Assembly (NCBI RefSeq): GCF_009870125.1
Contig: NC_046679.1
Location: forward strand, 17,050,001 to 17,114,000
Source of the DNA: Drosophila pseudoobscura
Lineage: Eukaryota > Arthropoda > Insecta > Diptera > Drosophilidae
DNA length: 64,000 nucleotides
Reading direction: 5' to 3'
Program-made: the position numbers and the translations under genes
Notes under the pieces: model-generated
Seen by the model: the letters and a program-made list of their open reading frames with translations, nothing else
Told to the model about the DNA's origin: nothing
The model's database searches: none
Shown: in pieces, positions 63,697 to 64,000 of the stretch
Position numbering within the stretch: position 1 is the stretch's first letter
Layout: each line of letters opens with the position of its first letter

Positions 63697-64000
63697 GCAA
63701 ACCCTAGAGGGGCAGACCAGGGTGGGCCTCGTCCCCTTCGTCCCGCTATCAGAACTTTCCCATTGTGGCAAATGCTCGGAAGAGCCTCAAACATCCTTTC
63801 TCCGAGCAGCGGCAGCTGAGAAGCCCCAATATTCAAGGATTCAAGGAGAGCCCGTGCGGGCTCAGGAGGAGGCAGGATGTGCAGGGCTTGGAATGTGTTT
63901 GTAAGTCTATTGTAACAGCAATATAAGTGCTAGGATGTGAGGGCCAGTAGTCGGAGCCTCTTGCCGAGGAGCCGAGGAGCAGCACCAGCAGCAACAAAAT

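Larger units (their letters stand above)
49293..64000. other. 14.7 kb region without a confident protein gene
   Basis: No exon chain can be built here. Notable contents are a GC-rich promoter-like stretch at about 50,900-51,560, an orphan frame at 52229-52483, CTCF-like palindromes at 56771-56822 and more than fifteen simple repeats. From about 57.5 kb to the end the DNA is GC-richer and full of trinucleotide runs. It may be an intron or enhancer field of a gene that lies beyond the window. Confidence 0.45.

Overview
This window is insect nuclear DNA and almost certainly Drosophila. It has spliced genes with short (about 60-110 nt) GT-AG introns, an intronless-CDS muscle actin, and clear orthologues of fly genes known from D. 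melanogaster 87E-F (Muller element E): an ionotropic receptor of the Ir87a type, Act87E, yurt, a sidestep-family receptor (probably side-IV) and mir-252. The intergenic DNA is very rich in short tandem repeats, and coding divergence suggests a species outside the melanogaster subgroup. An obscura-group fly is my best guess, but I cannot prove it from sequence alone. No bacterial, viral or intact transposon gene was found.

Layout. 1-5.8 kb: intergenic, nothing coding. 5.79-8.66 kb (+): three-exon ionotropic receptor with a very long acidic insertion. 8.7-11.4 kb: AT-rich spacer. 11.39-13.07 kb (+): Act87E with TATA box, probable leader intron, uninterrupted CDS and poly(A) signal. 13.1-14.6 kb: spacer plus the 3' UTR of the next gene. 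14.68-18.96 kb (-): yurt, ten coding exons that I joined in frame to give 983 aa, with a Motif-1-type promoter proposed near 19.9 kb. 20-31.4 kb: an 11 kb gene desert. 31.44-32.09 kb (+): a small two-exon gene (193 aa) of unknown function. 32.1-42.6 kb: a second gene-poor stretch, probably holding 5' regulatory DNA of the next gene. 42.65-47.61 kb (+): a Sidestep-family Ig receptor, fifteen coding exons and 1,005 aa (five Ig domains, FN3, TM, 276-aa cytoplasmic tail). 49.2-49.3 kb (-): the mir-252 hairpin, with both mature arms readable. 49.3-64 kb: no confident gene, but a CTCF-like palindrome cluster at 56.77 kb, one orphan ORF and many microsatellites.

These genes do not form a pathway. 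They are independently regulated neighbours: chemosensory receptor, muscle actin, epithelial polarity FERM protein, neuronal recognition receptor and a microRNA. The most unusual signals are the acidic insertion in the Ir gene, a dispersed octamer TACGAGTA present 29 times, the CTCF-like cluster, and the two orphan ORFs.
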